A stretch of DNA of 64,000 bases from Croceivirga radicis (GCF_002072105.2 NZ_MTBC01000006.1:124001-188000); one strand, 5' to 3'. Positions 24,643 to 34,500 are shown, counted from the stretch's first letter. Made by a program: numbers and translations. The notes: generated from the letters alone by a model not told the origin.

Positions 24643-25706
24643 AGTTAGATAAAAAAGCCTTGGGCACAGAAGCCCTAGAATTACTAAAACAATTAATCGC
24701 TATACCTTCTTTTTCTGAAGAGGAAGATGAAACGGCTACGTTAATAGACAATTGGTTAAAAGGTCATGGGGTGGCAACCAAAAGACAGTACAATAATATA
24801 TATGCTTTTAACAAGTATTATGATGAGAACAAACCCAACTTGTTGTTGAATTCCCATCACGATACGGTTAAACCAAACAAAGCCTATACCAAAGACCCTT
24901 TTCATCCGCATATAGAAGACGGCAAATTATACGGATTAGGGAGTAATGATGCTGGTGGTGCTCTGTGTTCCTTGTTGGCCACGTTCGTGCATTTTTATGA
25001 GCGAGAAGATTTGAGCTATAACATTATCATGAGTGCCACGGCAGAAGAAGAAGATGCTGGCGATAAAAGTATTTCGGCCTTGTTACCCATTCTACCTGAG
25101 ATTGATGTGGCCATAGTGGGTGAGCCAACCCAAATGCAATTGGCTATTGCGGAAAAAGGCTTGGTAGTTTTTGAAGGCACCGTCGAAGGCACTCCCTCGC
25201 ACGCCGCCCACCCAAACGATAATAATGCCATTTACAATACCATACAAGTGTTGGAATGGTTTAAAAACTACCAATTTGAAAAGGTATCTGATGTATTAGG
25301 CCCGGTAAAAATGACGGTTACCCAAATTAAAGCGGGTAGCCAACATAATGTAGTACCCGCTCAAGTTGATTTAGTTATAGATACCCGTGTTAACGATTGT
25401 TATACCAATGAAGAAATCAATGAAATGCTACAGCGTGAAGCTCCTTGCAAGTTAAGACCACGGTCATTGAATTTAAGCAGTAGTTCTATACCAATTGAGC
25501 ATCCATTGGTGCAATCTGGTATTGCCTTGGGTAGGGAAACTTATGGTAGCCCTACACTATCAGACCAAGCGGAACTTAGCTGTCAATCCTTAAAATTAGG
25601 CCCTGGCTATAGCCCTAGAAGTCATTCAGCAGATGAGTTTATCTATGTGGATGAAGTGTATGAAGGGGTACAACTTTATATAGATATTTTAGAGGGATTT
25701 TTGTAA
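24639..25706 (+). CDS. argE: M20 family N-acyl-citrulline/ornithine deacylase (ArgE)
   Basis: From the ATG at 24639 (ATGA overlap with argB) the protein has 355 aa. A longer frame starting at 24543 lies inside argB and is not used. Metal ligands of the M20 family are visible: LLNSHHDTVKP (His, Asp), LGSNDAGGAL (bridging Asp), SATAEEEDAG (catalytic Glu pair), VGEPTQ and PRSHSADEFI (C-terminal His). In this pathway the acylated substrate is N-acylcitrulline, because argF' acts on acylornithine. Relatives were also called DapE. The operon makes ArgE most likely. Confidence 0.92.
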   Translation: MKLDKKALGTEALELLKQLIAIPSFSEEEDETATLIDNWLKGHGVATKRQYNNIYAFNKYYDENKPNLLLNSHHDTVKPNKAYTKDPFHPHIEDGKLYGLGSNDAGGALCSLLATFVHFYEREDLSYNIIMSATAEEEDAGDKSISALLPILPEIDVAIVGEPTQMQLAIAEKGLVVFEGTVEGTPSHAAHPNDNNAIYNTIQVLEWFKNYQFEKVSDVLGPVKMTVTQIKAGSQHNVVPAQVDLVIDTRVNDCYTNEEINEMLQREAPCKLRPRSLNLSSSSIPIEHPLVQSGIALGRETYGSPTLSDQAELSCQSLKLGPGYSPRSHSADEFIYVDEVYEGVQLYIDILEGFL

Positions 25707-25774
25707 CTCTCTAATAAAAAACATAGTACTAGTTAATCACTCATAACTACTAACTAAAATCTAATAACTAGAAA

Positions 25775-27055
25775 ATGAAACTCTGGGACAAAGGATTCAG
25801 TACCGATAAAAAAATAGACACATTCACTGTTGGTAACGACAGGGAGCTCGATTTACTATTGGCCAAGTATGATGTAATCGCCTCCACAGCGCATGCAAAA
25901 ATGTTGGCCAAAGTAGGGTTGATATCTGATGAGGAAGCGAAGCTTTTGGTCAAAGAATTGACGGCTATTGGTAAATCCATAGAAAAAGGAAATTTTACCA
26001 TAGAAGACGATTTTGAGGATATGCACTCAAAGATAGAGTACATTCTTACCGAAAAATTGGGAGATGTAGGTAAAAAAATTCATACCGCACGGTCAAGAAA
26101 CGACCAAGTTTTAGTTGCCATGCAGTTGTATTTAAAGGCAGAACTATCAGAAATTAAAATTCAGACCAAACAGCTGTTTGATTTACTGATGAAACTGGCC
26201 GAGAAACATCAAAAAACCCTTTTGCCTGGTTATACACATTTGCAGATTGCCATGCCATCTTCTTTTGGATTGTGGTTTTCGGCCTATGCGGAGAGTTTAA
26301 TAGACGATTTGTACTTTGTAGATGCTGCGTATAAAATTGCAGACCAAAATCCGTTAGGCAGCGCAGCCGGCTATGGAAGCTCTTTTCCTATAGATAGAAG
26401 TTTTACAACAGCAGAATTGGATTTTGCTACACAAAAGTACAACGTGGTGGCAGCTCAAATGGGACGTGGAAAAGTAGAAAAAGCAACGGCTTTTGGCATT
26501 TCTAGTTTAGGAGCCACCTTGTCTAAAATGGCCATGGATATTACGCTGTATATGAGCCAAAATTTCAATTTTATCTCTTTTCCAAATGAGCTTACTACGG
26601 GTAGTAGTATAATGCCACACAAGAAGAATCCGGATGTATTTGAACTAATTCGTGCCAAATGCAATAAAGTACAAGCTACGCCCAATCAGTTAATCCTAAT
26701 TATGAATAATTTACCAAGTGGATATCATAGGGATTTGCAGTTGGTAAAGGAAGTAATTGTACCTGCTATTCAGGATATGAAAGCCTGTTTGGAAATGCTC
26801 CACTTTAGTTTAAAAGAAATAAAAGTGAATGCGGACATTATAACGGACACCAAGTACGATTACCTGTTTAGCGTAGATACGTTAAATGAGATGGTTAAAA
26901 GCGGTATGCCCTTTAGGGATGCTTACAAAACCATGGGCAAGGCCATAGAAAATGGCAATTTTAAACCCAAAAGAGATATAAAGCACACTCATGAAGGTAG
27001 TTTGGGAAATCTGTGTTTAGAAGAAATAAAAAAGAAGATGGAAGCTATTGCCTAA
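25775..27055 (+). CDS. argH: Argininosuccinate lyase
   Basis: The 426-aa protein has HTARSRNDQV, the GSSIMPHKKNPD signature with the catalytic Ser on the flexible loop, and the expected helical core. It cleaves argininosuccinate to arginine and fumarate, the last step. It starts 68 nt after argE, the second largest gap in the operon. Its stop overlaps by 4 nt the stop of the convergent EEP-family gene. It completes the arginine pathway within one operon. Confidence 0.96.
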   Translation: MKLWDKGFSTDKKIDTFTVGNDRELDLLLAKYDVIASTAHAKMLAKVGLISDEEAKLLVKELTAIGKSIEKGNFTIEDDFEDMHSKIEYILTEKLGDVGKKIHTARSRNDQVLVAMQLYLKAELSEIKIQTKQLFDLLMKLAEKHQKTLLPGYTHLQIAMPSSFGLWFSAYAESLIDDLYFVDAAYKIADQNPLGSAAGYGSSFPIDRSFTTAELDFATQKYNVVAAQMGRGKVEKATAFGISSLGATLSKMAMDITLYMSQNFNFISFPNELTTGSSIMPHKKNPDVFELIRAKCNKVQATPNQLILIMNNLPSGYHRDLQLVKEVIVPAIQDMKACLEMLHFSLKEIKVNADIITDTKYDYLFSVDTLNEMVKSGMPFRDAYKTMGKAIENGNFKPKRDIKHTHEGSLGNLCLEEIKKKMEAIA

Positions 27056-28128
27056 TGGCCAGCTGTTTGGCTAGTTTCTTTCTCAGAGATTTGTTCAAAA
27101 GCTTTTGCTACTTCTTCTTTTGAAGGTGGTGGAAGCTTTTGTTCTTCTGCCAATTTGGGTTCCAAGGAAAGTTTAGCATAAAATGGATAGTGGTCAGAGC
27201 CAATATCGGCACCTCGTTCTATTTGCATCACCCTAAAATCTGCAGAGGTGAATACGTGATCCAACGGCCACCGCATCAACCAACTATTGGCATTGTAGGT
27301 ATTAAAAAACCCTCTTCCTTTTCGCATATCCAACAGTCCACTAACCCTTTGAAATAATGCTGTGGTTTCTGACCATGCTACATCATTAAAGTCTCCTAAA
27401 ACAATTACAGGGTATTCTGTTTCTCGAGTTAACTGGGTAATCTTCATCATCTCTGCATCCCGATCTACGGAAGAAGGATTGTGTTGTGGAGTAGGCGGTG
27501 CGGGATGAATAGCAAATAATTGAATAGTGTCTTTTGTATCTATTATTACCTTGGTATGTATAGACGGTATGGTGTCTTCTACAAGATACTTCACCTTGGT
27601 TTCATATAACGGATATTTAGAGAACAACAGCATGCCATAGGTGTTTTCTTTTGGTACTAAGAACGAATGTTTATATGCTGCTTCTAATTTATTCACTACA
27701 GCGTTTTTCCACCTCTCGTTAGTTTCGGTTAACAAAACCACATCAGACTGATATTTTGAAACATCTTTTACTACCGCTTCTACTTTTTTGTTTTTCTGCA
27801 ATACATTTGCGGCATAAACGCTCAAAGAGGTGGTGACATTGGCGCTTGCATTACCCATCTCCTTATCAGCAAAAGCCGTATAGGGATAAATTTTAACGCT
27901 CTGAAACAAGAAGCACCCAGTGAGGGCCAAGACTACCGCATAATCCGATTTACTTTTTAAATTGAACTTAATAAAATAAAGTGCTATGGCAAATAAAGTT
28001 AATAGCGCAATCTGTAGGTGTGGAAAATCCCAAATACGAACGTACCATTGATTAAAAGATAAATACGGAAATAAGGTTAATAAAATAACCAGAATAGCAA
28101 ATACCCGTAAAATCCATTTTACTACCAT
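27052..28128 (-). CDS. Endonuclease/exonuclease/phosphatase-family membrane protein
   Basis: The 358-aa product has about three N-terminal hydrophobic segments (residues 4-25, 35-52, 62-80) and a C-terminal EEP domain: LLTETNERW (metal Glu), VIVLGDFNDVAWS, the catalytic DHVFTSADF and IGSDHYPFYAKL. The family covers DNases, sphingomyelinases and lipid phosphatases, and membrane-anchored members are common in Flavobacteriia. The domain follows the membrane segments, so it probably faces the periplasm. It lies 5 nt after a 49-aa gene on the same strand and overlaps argH tail to tail. Confidence 0.87.
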   Translation of the reverse strand: MVVKWILRVFAILVILLTLFPYLSFNQWYVRIWDFPHLQIALLTLFAIALYFIKFNLKSKSDYAVVLALTGCFLFQSVKIYPYTAFADKEMGNASANVTTSLSVYAANVLQKNKKVEAVVKDVSKYQSDVVLLTETNERWKNAVVNKLEAAYKHSFLVPKENTYGMLLFSKYPLYETKVKYLVEDTIPSIHTKVIIDTKDTIQLFAIHPAPPTPQHNPSSVDRDAEMMKITQLTRETEYPVIVLGDFNDVAWSETTALFQRVSGLLDMRKGRGFFNTYNANSWLMRWPLDHVFTSADFRVMQIERGADIGSDHYPFYAKLSLEPKLAEEQKLPPPSKEEVAKAFEQISEKETSQTAGH

Positions 28129-28133
28129 TTTGC

Positions 28134-28283
28134 TTACTCTTGAGTAATTTCTGCCTTATTTTGATTTCTATTTTTTAGATATGTATAACCCAGATACCCC
28201 AACTGGGCACCAACCAATAGAATCTTTACCTTTTTACTTTTAGCAAAAACTTTTGCTATGCTTAATAACGAGCCTGCTTTCAT
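28134..28283 (-). CDS. Small 49-aa membrane-associated protein of unknown function
   Basis: A short ORF starts with ATG at 28283 and stops at 28134, 5 nt before the EEP-family start, so it is the likely first gene of a two-gene operon. The product begins MKAGSLLSIAKVFAKSKKVK and has one moderately hydrophobic segment (ILLVGAQLGYLGYTYL, about residues 21-36) with a basic N-terminal side and a polar tail. That is the pattern of a small single-pass inner-membrane protein. I do not recognise a family. Tight spacing to the next gene supports that it is real. Confidence 0.55.
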   Translation of the reverse strand: MKAGSLLSIAKVFAKSKKVKILLVGAQLGYLGYTYLKNRNQNKAEITQE

Positions 28284-28377
28284 GTTTTTGTTTGCAATAT
28301 ACCAGCCTATAAATTTATAATTTACTGTATATCAAAATAGTATTAACTCTTTTAATCAACTATAGTCTTTTTTAACG

Positions 28378-28419
28378 GAAAACAGGGGTTAAAACATTAC
28401 CTGTCTTCCTTAATTTTAC
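28378..28419 (+). promoter_or_regulatory. Promoter with GAAAACAGGG box upstream of first paralogous lipoprotein
   Basis: GAAAACAGGG at 28378-28387 is followed by a TTA -33 element (28389-28391), exactly 19 nt and TAATTTTAC (28411-28419). The same box-to-TA distance occurs at 29062-29103. The outer sequence TTTAAC ... GTTAAA forms an inverted repeat around the box. The predicted leader is very short (ATG at 28438). Confidence 0.55.
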
Positions 28420-28437
28420 GGCAAACAAAAACGCATC

Positions 28438-28968
28438 ATGAAAAACTTCTTTTCCTTAATATTTATAGGTGTACTGGTTACCGCTTGCAACTTTACATCT
28501 GCAGAAAATTATTTTGATAGGGCCGCATTAAACAGCAACAAGCTTGTGGGTTTTGGAAGTAATGATCTAATACGATTTATAGAATTAAAAGAAACCAATA
28601 ACTTGTTCATAGTCAAAGGAAATCAAGTAAAACCTACAACCAAGGTAGAAGAATACATTAAAGGGTATATAATACCAGACATTGAAACAAACATTGAGAC
28701 AATTAGAACGCTAAAAGCAACTGAGGAAACAAAAGAAATGATAGTAAAAAGTTTGGAGGTTTTTGAATATGCCAAGAACACGTATTCCAAAGAATACATT
28801 GCTATTGCTAAAATGATAGACAACAATGAATCTGCAGATGCAATTAATCTGGAACTTATTAAACTAGATAGTTTAAAAGTTCCAAGATTTGATGTATTAC
28901 ATTCAGAATTATGGGCCTTGGCACTGCCCTATGCAGAAGCCAATAACATTGAGGTAATTATCCATTAA
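28438..28968 (+). CDS. Paralogous lipoprotein 1, unknown function
   Basis: The 176-aa protein has a lipoprotein signal (IFIGVLVTACNF). It then shares a colinear pattern with the next gene: VGFGSNDLIRFIELKETNNL, YIIPDIETNIETIRTLKATEETKEMI, YAKNTYSKEYIAIAKMIDNNE and ALPYAEANNI. The mature part looks mostly helical. I do not recognise a named domain. The two copies probably arose by tandem duplication, then diverged strongly. It is located just before a TPR/AraC-type regulator and has a promoter that shares elements with its neighbours, so it may be part of the same sensing or surface system. Confidence 0.8.
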   Translation: MKNFFSLIFIGVLVTACNFTSAENYFDRAALNSNKLVGFGSNDLIRFIELKETNNLFIVKGNQVKPTTKVEEYIKGYIIPDIETNIETIRTLKATEETKEMIVKSLEVFEYAKNTYSKEYIAIAKMIDNNESADAINLELIKLDSLKVPRFDVLHSELWALALPYAEANNIEVIIH

Positions 28969-28985
28969 TTAATAACAAATAGTTC

Positions 28986-29013
28986 AAAAACCGACGCAAG
29001 GTCGGTTTTTTTT
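28986..29013 (+). terminator. Intrinsic terminator after paralogous lipoprotein 1
   Basis: AAAAACCGAC (28986-28995), loop GCAAG, GTCGGTTTTT (29001-29010) with a T-run to 29013. The CCGAC/GTCGG stem is also used by the terminator at 40610-40633. Confidence 0.85.
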
Positions 29014-29050
29014 GTTTGATCTTGAGATAAAATCACGCTATTCCGTTAGG

Positions 29051-29103
29051 TGTAAACCCCTGAAAACAGGGATTGATCCATGTTGGCCCCAAGGTAATTT
29101 TAC
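29051..29103 (+). promoter_or_regulatory. Promoter with CCCTG-AAAA-CAGGG operator upstream of paralogous lipoprotein 2
   Basis: TGTAAACCCCT (29051-29061) runs into GAAAACAGGG (29062-29071), forming the palindrome CCCTG-AAAA-CAGGG. A TTG -33 element (29073-29075), exactly 19 nt and TAATTTTAC (29095-29103) follow. The spacing from box to TA element is identical to that at 28378-28419. The 11-mer TGTAAACCCCT recurs at 31525-31535 upstream of the giant adhesin. Confidence 0.6.
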
Positions 29104-29123
29104 AACCTCAAAAACCAACATCA

Positions 29124-29660
29124 ATGACACGATTTTTCACATCCACTTTAGTACTATTATTAATTACGTTTGCCAGCTGTAAAACACAATCGCCAGATTT
29201 ATATTATAGTAAAACCACCAAGTCTACAGATATATTTTGGGGGTTTGGAAGCAAAGACCTTAAGAGCTTTATAGAATTTAGAGATGCTAATAATTTGGTA
29301 GCCATTCAAAACAACAGAAAGGTTAAGACCATAAGCATACAAGAGCATATAGAGACATTTTTAATTCCAAATGTTGAAAGCTATATAATGGAAATTGAAA
29401 GTTTAAAGCCAACAGAAGAAACCAAAGACATGATCAATGCTTCTTTAGCCCTTTATAATTTTGCCCATGAAACTTATAAAAACGATTATATAGCCATTGC
29501 CCAGCTCATTGACAATAGAGAAGATGCCACTACCATACAAGACTTGATGATTCATTTAGATCAAGAAAAACGTAAAAAATTAAAGTCGTTATACCAAGAT
29601 TTAATGCAAACCTCGGTACCCTATGCCAAACAACATGATTTAACAGTTAGCAGGTTTTAA
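29124..29660 (+). CDS. Paralogous lipoprotein 2, unknown function
   Basis: The 178-aa protein is counted from the ATG at 29124, which gives a clean lipoprotein signal (VLLLITFASCKT). A longer frame from 29073 would put 17 residues in front of the signal and place the start inside the promoter. It is homologous to the previous gene along its length: WGFGSKDLKSFIEFRDANNL, FLIPNVESYIMEIESLKPTEETKDMI, YIAIAQLIDNRED and SVPYAKQHDL. No named family is recognised. It is 35 nt before the TPR/AraC-type gene, so both may be one transcript. Confidence 0.78.
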   Translation: MTRFFTSTLVLLLITFASCKTQSPDLYYSKTTKSTDIFWGFGSKDLKSFIEFRDANNLVAIQNNRKVKTISIQEHIETFLIPNVESYIMEIESLKPTEETKDMINASLALYNFAHETYKNDYIAIAQLIDNREDATTIQDLMIHLDQEKRKKLKSLYQDLMQTSVPYAKQHDLTVSRF

Positions 29661-29695
29661 CTATATTTAGTTTTACTTTAAAGATTTAATTTTAA

Positions 29696-31303
29696 ATGAG
29701 ATTATCCCCCAACTTATTTATTTTACTCTTTTTAGGTCAACTATTTATTTACGGACAGGAAGTTGATACCTTAAAAAGCAACATAGACCAAAAAGCCAAT
29801 AGCTATCTTAAAAAGCTACAAACGGCATATGCCAATGGTGACTATGAACAGCATAAGCTATTGAGTGATTCTCTTGTACTTCTTGGAAAAACAAACCAAA
29901 ACACCAAATTTCAAGTACTTGGCATGGTTAACCAAGCTATCTATTTTAACAATAGGGCACAACAGGATAAGGCAATTAGACTTTACAGAAATGCATTGGA
30001 ACTTTGTGATGCATCACCAGAAGATTATAGGTCTAAAATTATTGTATTGGTAAATCTTGGCAATGTTTATAATGCTATTGGATCACACAATAAAGCCATT
30101 AATGTAATGGAAACCGTGTTATCACTTTTAGATGAATATGAAGACAATCCCAAAATAAGAGCCTCTGCCTATAACGGTCTTGCTACTAATTATCAAAAAA
30201 TTGGGCAGCTAGATAAAGTGTTAGAATACCACACCAAAACCAAAGAATTAGGTTTGGCTATTAATAATGAAATAATTGTAGCAACGGCCTTTAACAGTAT
30301 TAGTGAACTTTATTTTAAAGAGAAAAAATTTAAAAAAGCTAAACTTGCCGCATTGGACGGCTTAAACTTAAAACATACCGCCGCACCAACGAAAGAACGT
30401 GCTTGGCTACTCACTAGTTTGGCATTGGCCAAATGGAAACTAGGAGAAATTGAAGCAGCTATAACATTCTTAGAAGAAGCCACCAAAATAGCCCAAACCA
30501 AAAAACTAAACCAAATTGAAGCGGAGACCTATTTACATTTAAGCGAAGTTTTAAAAGCTACCGGTAATCTAGAAGCTAGTAGCAAAGCCAAGGAAAGTTA
30601 TCTACAAATACAAAATGAGATTTTGGCAACGCAGCAAGATGCCATAAAAGTTGATTTACAAAAAGACCTATCTGACAAAAATGCGATTATAAAAGATAAG
30701 GACCGTGCAATATTTGACTTGGCACAAAATGAAAGCAAGTTTAAAAAATTTAGTTTGATCTTTGGTGGTTGTTTGGTGTTGTTGAGTTCGTTATTGTTGT
30801 TTTATAGGATTAAAACCAAAAAACAAAATACACTATTAAGAGAACAATTTTTGGTACTTCAAAAAGAAACAGAAGAACCTTTGGATGCTCAACAAAAATC
30901 CTCTAAAACGGATGCAAAACAGAAGGCCTCCTACAAGAGCTCTTCTATTAACGAAGAAGATTTTGAAGCATACAAAGCAAGATTAACCACACATATAAAA
31001 ACTAATAGACCATACTTAGATAGCGAACTATCACAAAAAGATTTAGCGGAACAAATTAACATCAGTAGCCATCATCTTTCCGAAGTTTTAAATAAAGGAT
31101 TCAATCAAAACTTTTACAACTTTATAAATTCTTATCGTATACTGGCCGCACAAGAAATGCTTAAGAACAAAAAGCATAAAGAGACCAAACTTATAGCCAT
31201 TGCATTTGATTCCGGGTTTAAAAGCAAAACTACCTTTAACCGATTGTTTAAAAATTATACCGGCCTTACCCCTTCTGAATACAGAAATAAGTTCTTGGGG
31301 TAA
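29696..31303 (+). CDS. Membrane-bound TPR-AraC-type transcription regulator
   Basis: The 535-aa protein has a signal-like start (LFILLFLGQLFIYGQ), about six tetratricopeptide repeats (residues 40-310), a short coiled-coil-like stretch, one membrane helix (about 353-373) and a C-terminal AraC-type HTH pair (about 430-535: DLAEQINISSHHLSEVLN and IAFDSGFKSKTTFNRLFKNYTGLTPSEYR). This layout, with a periplasmic TPR sensor and a cytoplasmic DNA-binding domain, is common in Flavobacteriia and suggests signal transfer across the membrane without a kinase. A TAGTTTTAC element (29668-29676) is upstream. It is the obvious candidate to bind the GAAAACAGGG boxes nearby, which is inference. Confidence 0.87.
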   Translation: MRLSPNLFILLFLGQLFIYGQEVDTLKSNIDQKANSYLKKLQTAYANGDYEQHKLLSDSLVLLGKTNQNTKFQVLGMVNQAIYFNNRAQQDKAIRLYRNALELCDASPEDYRSKIIVLVNLGNVYNAIGSHNKAINVMETVLSLLDEYEDNPKIRASAYNGLATNYQKIGQLDKVLEYHTKTKELGLAINNEIIVATAFNSISELYFKEKKFKKAKLAALDGLNLKHTAAPTKERAWLLTSLALAKWKLGEIEAAITFLEEATKIAQTKKLNQIEAETYLHLSEVLKATGNLEASSKAKESYLQIQNEILATQQDAIKVDLQKDLSDKNAIIKDKDRAIFDLAQNESKFKKFSLIFGGCLVLLSSLLLFYRIKTKKQNTLLREQFLVLQKETEEPLDAQQKSSKTDAKQKASYKSSSINEEDFEAYKARLTTHIKTNRPYLDSELSQKDLAEQINISSHHLSEVLNKGFNQNFYNFINSYRILAAQEMLKNKKHKETKLIAIAFDSGFKSKTTFNRLFKNYTGLTPSEYRNKFLG

Positions 31304-31333
31304 CCCTTAATTCTACTACATTTTAAAAAAACA

Positions 31334-31357
31334 TGTACCACTCGGACGAGTGGTACA
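31334..31357. promoter_or_regulatory. Perfect 11-bp inverted repeat after the regulator gene
   Basis: TGTACCACTCG (31334-31344), GA, CGAGTGGTACA (31347-31357) is perfect. On the minus strand it is followed by TGTTTTTTT, so it could terminate leftward transcription. On the plus strand no T-run follows. It could also be an operator between the regulator and the adhesin gene. Confidence 0.5.
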
Positions 31358-31447
31358 AATGGCATACTACCTAGCTTTTCTCTGCCGTTAACCAAAAAAA
31401 CAAAGACAACGATTTTCTGGTTAGGGTTAACCTGTTATTTAAAAAAA

Positions 31448-31494
31448 CCCTGTTTTCGGGGTATCCCTTAAAGCTACTTAAAATATAGTTTTAC
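31448..31494 (+). promoter_or_regulatory. Promoter region of the giant adhesin with reverse GAAAACAGGG box
   Basis: CCCTGTTTTC (31448-31457) is the reverse complement of the GAAAACAGGG box and runs into GGGG, giving CCC-N8-GGG symmetry as at 29058-29071. TAGTTTTAC follows at 31486-31494, then TGTAAACCCCT at 31525-31535. The ATG is at 31573. Box-to-TA spacing is a few bases longer than in the two lipoprotein promoters. Confidence 0.5.
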
Positions 31495-31572
31495 GGAAAA
31501 ACCCACTGTGTTTTTCTAACGCAATGTAAACCCCTAACCTATCATCATTGTTACCAAACCAAACCTAAGTAT

Positions 31573-34500
31573 ATGTTTAAAAAATTACTTTTCAGTTGTA
31601 TTTTTTTACTAGTAGTAAATGTACATGGTCAGTCTTTTAGATCTATATGGAATACCAATAATACAGAATCGGGTTCTTCTGCCAATAACGAAGTAACCAT
31701 ACCCACCAACCCAGCCTTCACTACTTACAATTATGATGTTGATTGGGGAGACGGCAACATAGATACTGGTGTTACCGGAAACATAACCCACACTTATGCA
31801 ACTGCTGGCACGTATACTATAGAAATTAGCGGCACCTTTCCATCTATCTATTTTAACGATGAAAATGCCAGTGATAAATTAAAAATCATAGAAATATTGG
31901 CATGGGGCAATATCCAATGGCAAACCATGGAGAACGCATTCTATGGCTGCGAAAACTTAAATTTTGATGCTATTGATTCACCAGACCTCTCTCAGGTTAC
32001 CACACTACAAAATATGTTTAATGGCTGCGAAGCCTTCAATGGTATTGTTAACAATTGGGATGTTAGCACTATAACCAATATATCAGGAATGTTTCAGGAA
32101 TGTACCATTTTTAATAGGCCTTTGGATCTTTGGAACACAGCTAACATTACCGATATGTCTTACACCTTTCACAGAGCAAGGGCATTTAATGAACCTTTGG
32201 ACAATTGGAATGTTGCAGCTGTCACTGATATGGAGTTTTTCTTATCAGAAGCATCTTCCTTTAACCAAAATATCAACAATTGGAACATCTCAAATCTCAC
32301 CAATTTAATTGGAACGTTTAGATATACAGGCAATTTTAATCAGCCCTTAGACAATTGGGACGTAAGTAATATTACCGACCTTACGGGTACATTTCAAGGC
32401 TCTGCATTCAATAGACCAATAAACAACTGGAACGTAAGTAATGTGGTTACTATGGAAGCTACTTTTAGGGAATCACAATTCAACCAGCCTTTAAACCTAT
32501 GGGATGTGAGTACTGTAACCAATATGTCTCAAATGTTTCATAGAAACCGATCATTTGACCAACCCATAAACAATTGGAACGTAAGCAACGTTACGGACAT
32601 GTCCGAGATGTTTGATGGTTGGATATGGGGAGCAGTCTTCAACCAACCCTTAGATAATTGGGATGTGAGTAACGTAACAGACATGGAATACATGTTTAGG
32701 GATAATTCTGCATTTAATCAAGACATAAGTATGTGGAACGTTAGTGGCGTAACCAACATGCGAGGTATGTTCGAAGAAAACCCTGCTTTTAATCAAAATA
32801 TAGATAACTGGGACGTTAGCAATGTTACAAATATGAGTCAAATGTTTAATGAAGCAACGGCTTTTAACCAACCCTTGAACTCATGGAATATTGGTAGTGT
32901 TACAGCAATTGAAGGTATGTTCTTTGATGCAACGGCTTTTAACCAACCTTTAGATAATTGGGATGTATCTGGTATTACAAGCTTTAGGGATATGTTCCGC
33001 TTAGCAACAGATTTTAACCAAGACATTAGCACGTGGAACGTCTCCAATGTAACACAGTTTACCGCAATGTTTTTGAATGCGAGTTCATTTGATCAAAATC
33101 TAGCCAATTGGAATATTGCTAACGCCACTCAAATGAGTAACATGCTTTCTAATAGTGGAATATCTCAAGAAAATTATGATAATACCTTAATTGGTTGGGC
33201 AGGCCAAGCCGTTCAGAATGGAGTTAGCCTAGGAGCAAATGGACTACAATATTGCGATGCATTAAATCAAAGGCAAGGATTAATAGACACAAACGGTTGG
33301 ACCATTACTGGAGACAATGTAAACTGTTCTTATGTACTCTGTACGGAAATTACCATGCCGGCCGCAGGAGACACTATGACACCTGCCAACAGTGATATTA
33401 GATGGAATCCTGCTCCTAATGCCGATGGTTATCGTATTACCTTAGAAATTGAACGTGGCGGTAATAGAAATTACGCTTCTCTAAACGGGAACACATTAAA
33501 CAACTATGATGTAGGTAATGTGGTTGGTCTTAGTTTTTCCAATGAATTTCAAGCCGGTGATACGGTTTACGTAACAGTAGTGCCTTATAATACTGAAGGA
33601 CCTGCAACCGGCTGCCAAGAACTTTCGTTTACAGTAGTTGAAAGTTGGGTTAATAGTCCTGATGCCTTCAAATTAACCTATGATACTAGCATCACAGAAT
33701 CTGGCTCAACACCTGCCAATCAGTTAAAAATTGAAGCAAATACAGGTTATCCAGGTTACTTAACCTATAATTATTCAATTGATTGGGGAGACGGACAGTA
33801 TAATAATAATGTTACCGGTGAAATTACACATACATACTTAACACCAGGTGTTTATACAGTAGCTATTATTGGAGATTTTCCGGCTCCCTATCATTATGTA
33901 AGTAATTCTGATCATATTAAACTTATTTCTATTGATCAATGGGGCACCCAAGTTTGGCAATCTATGAATTATGCATTTTATGGTTGCGAAAATATGGAAT
34001 ACAACGCTACAGATGTGCCCAACCTTTCGCAAGTAGAGATAGCCTCCAACATGTTTTCCGGTTGTTACTTATTTGATGGTGCAATAGACAATTGGGATGT
34101 TAGCAATATTACCAACATGCAGAGCATGTTTATTTCTGCACGAATTTTTAATCAGCCATTAAACAGTTGGGACACCAGCAATGTTACCAATATGTATGGA
34201 ATGTTTGGGGCTGCTCAATTATTTAACCAACCTTTGGACAATTGGGATGTTAGCCAAGTGACCAACATGAATTTTATGTTCGCCCAAACACAGGATTTCA
34301 ACCAAGATTTAAGTAGTTGGGATACTGGTAGTGTTACAAATATGGGACGTATGTTTCAAAGCTCACAGGCTTTTGACCAACCTATTAACAGTTGGAATGT
34401 AAGTCAGGTAACAGATATGTCAGAAATGTTCCAAAGAGCAGAAGTATTTAATCAACCTTTAAATAACTGGAATACTGGGAACGTCATAGACATGTCTGCC

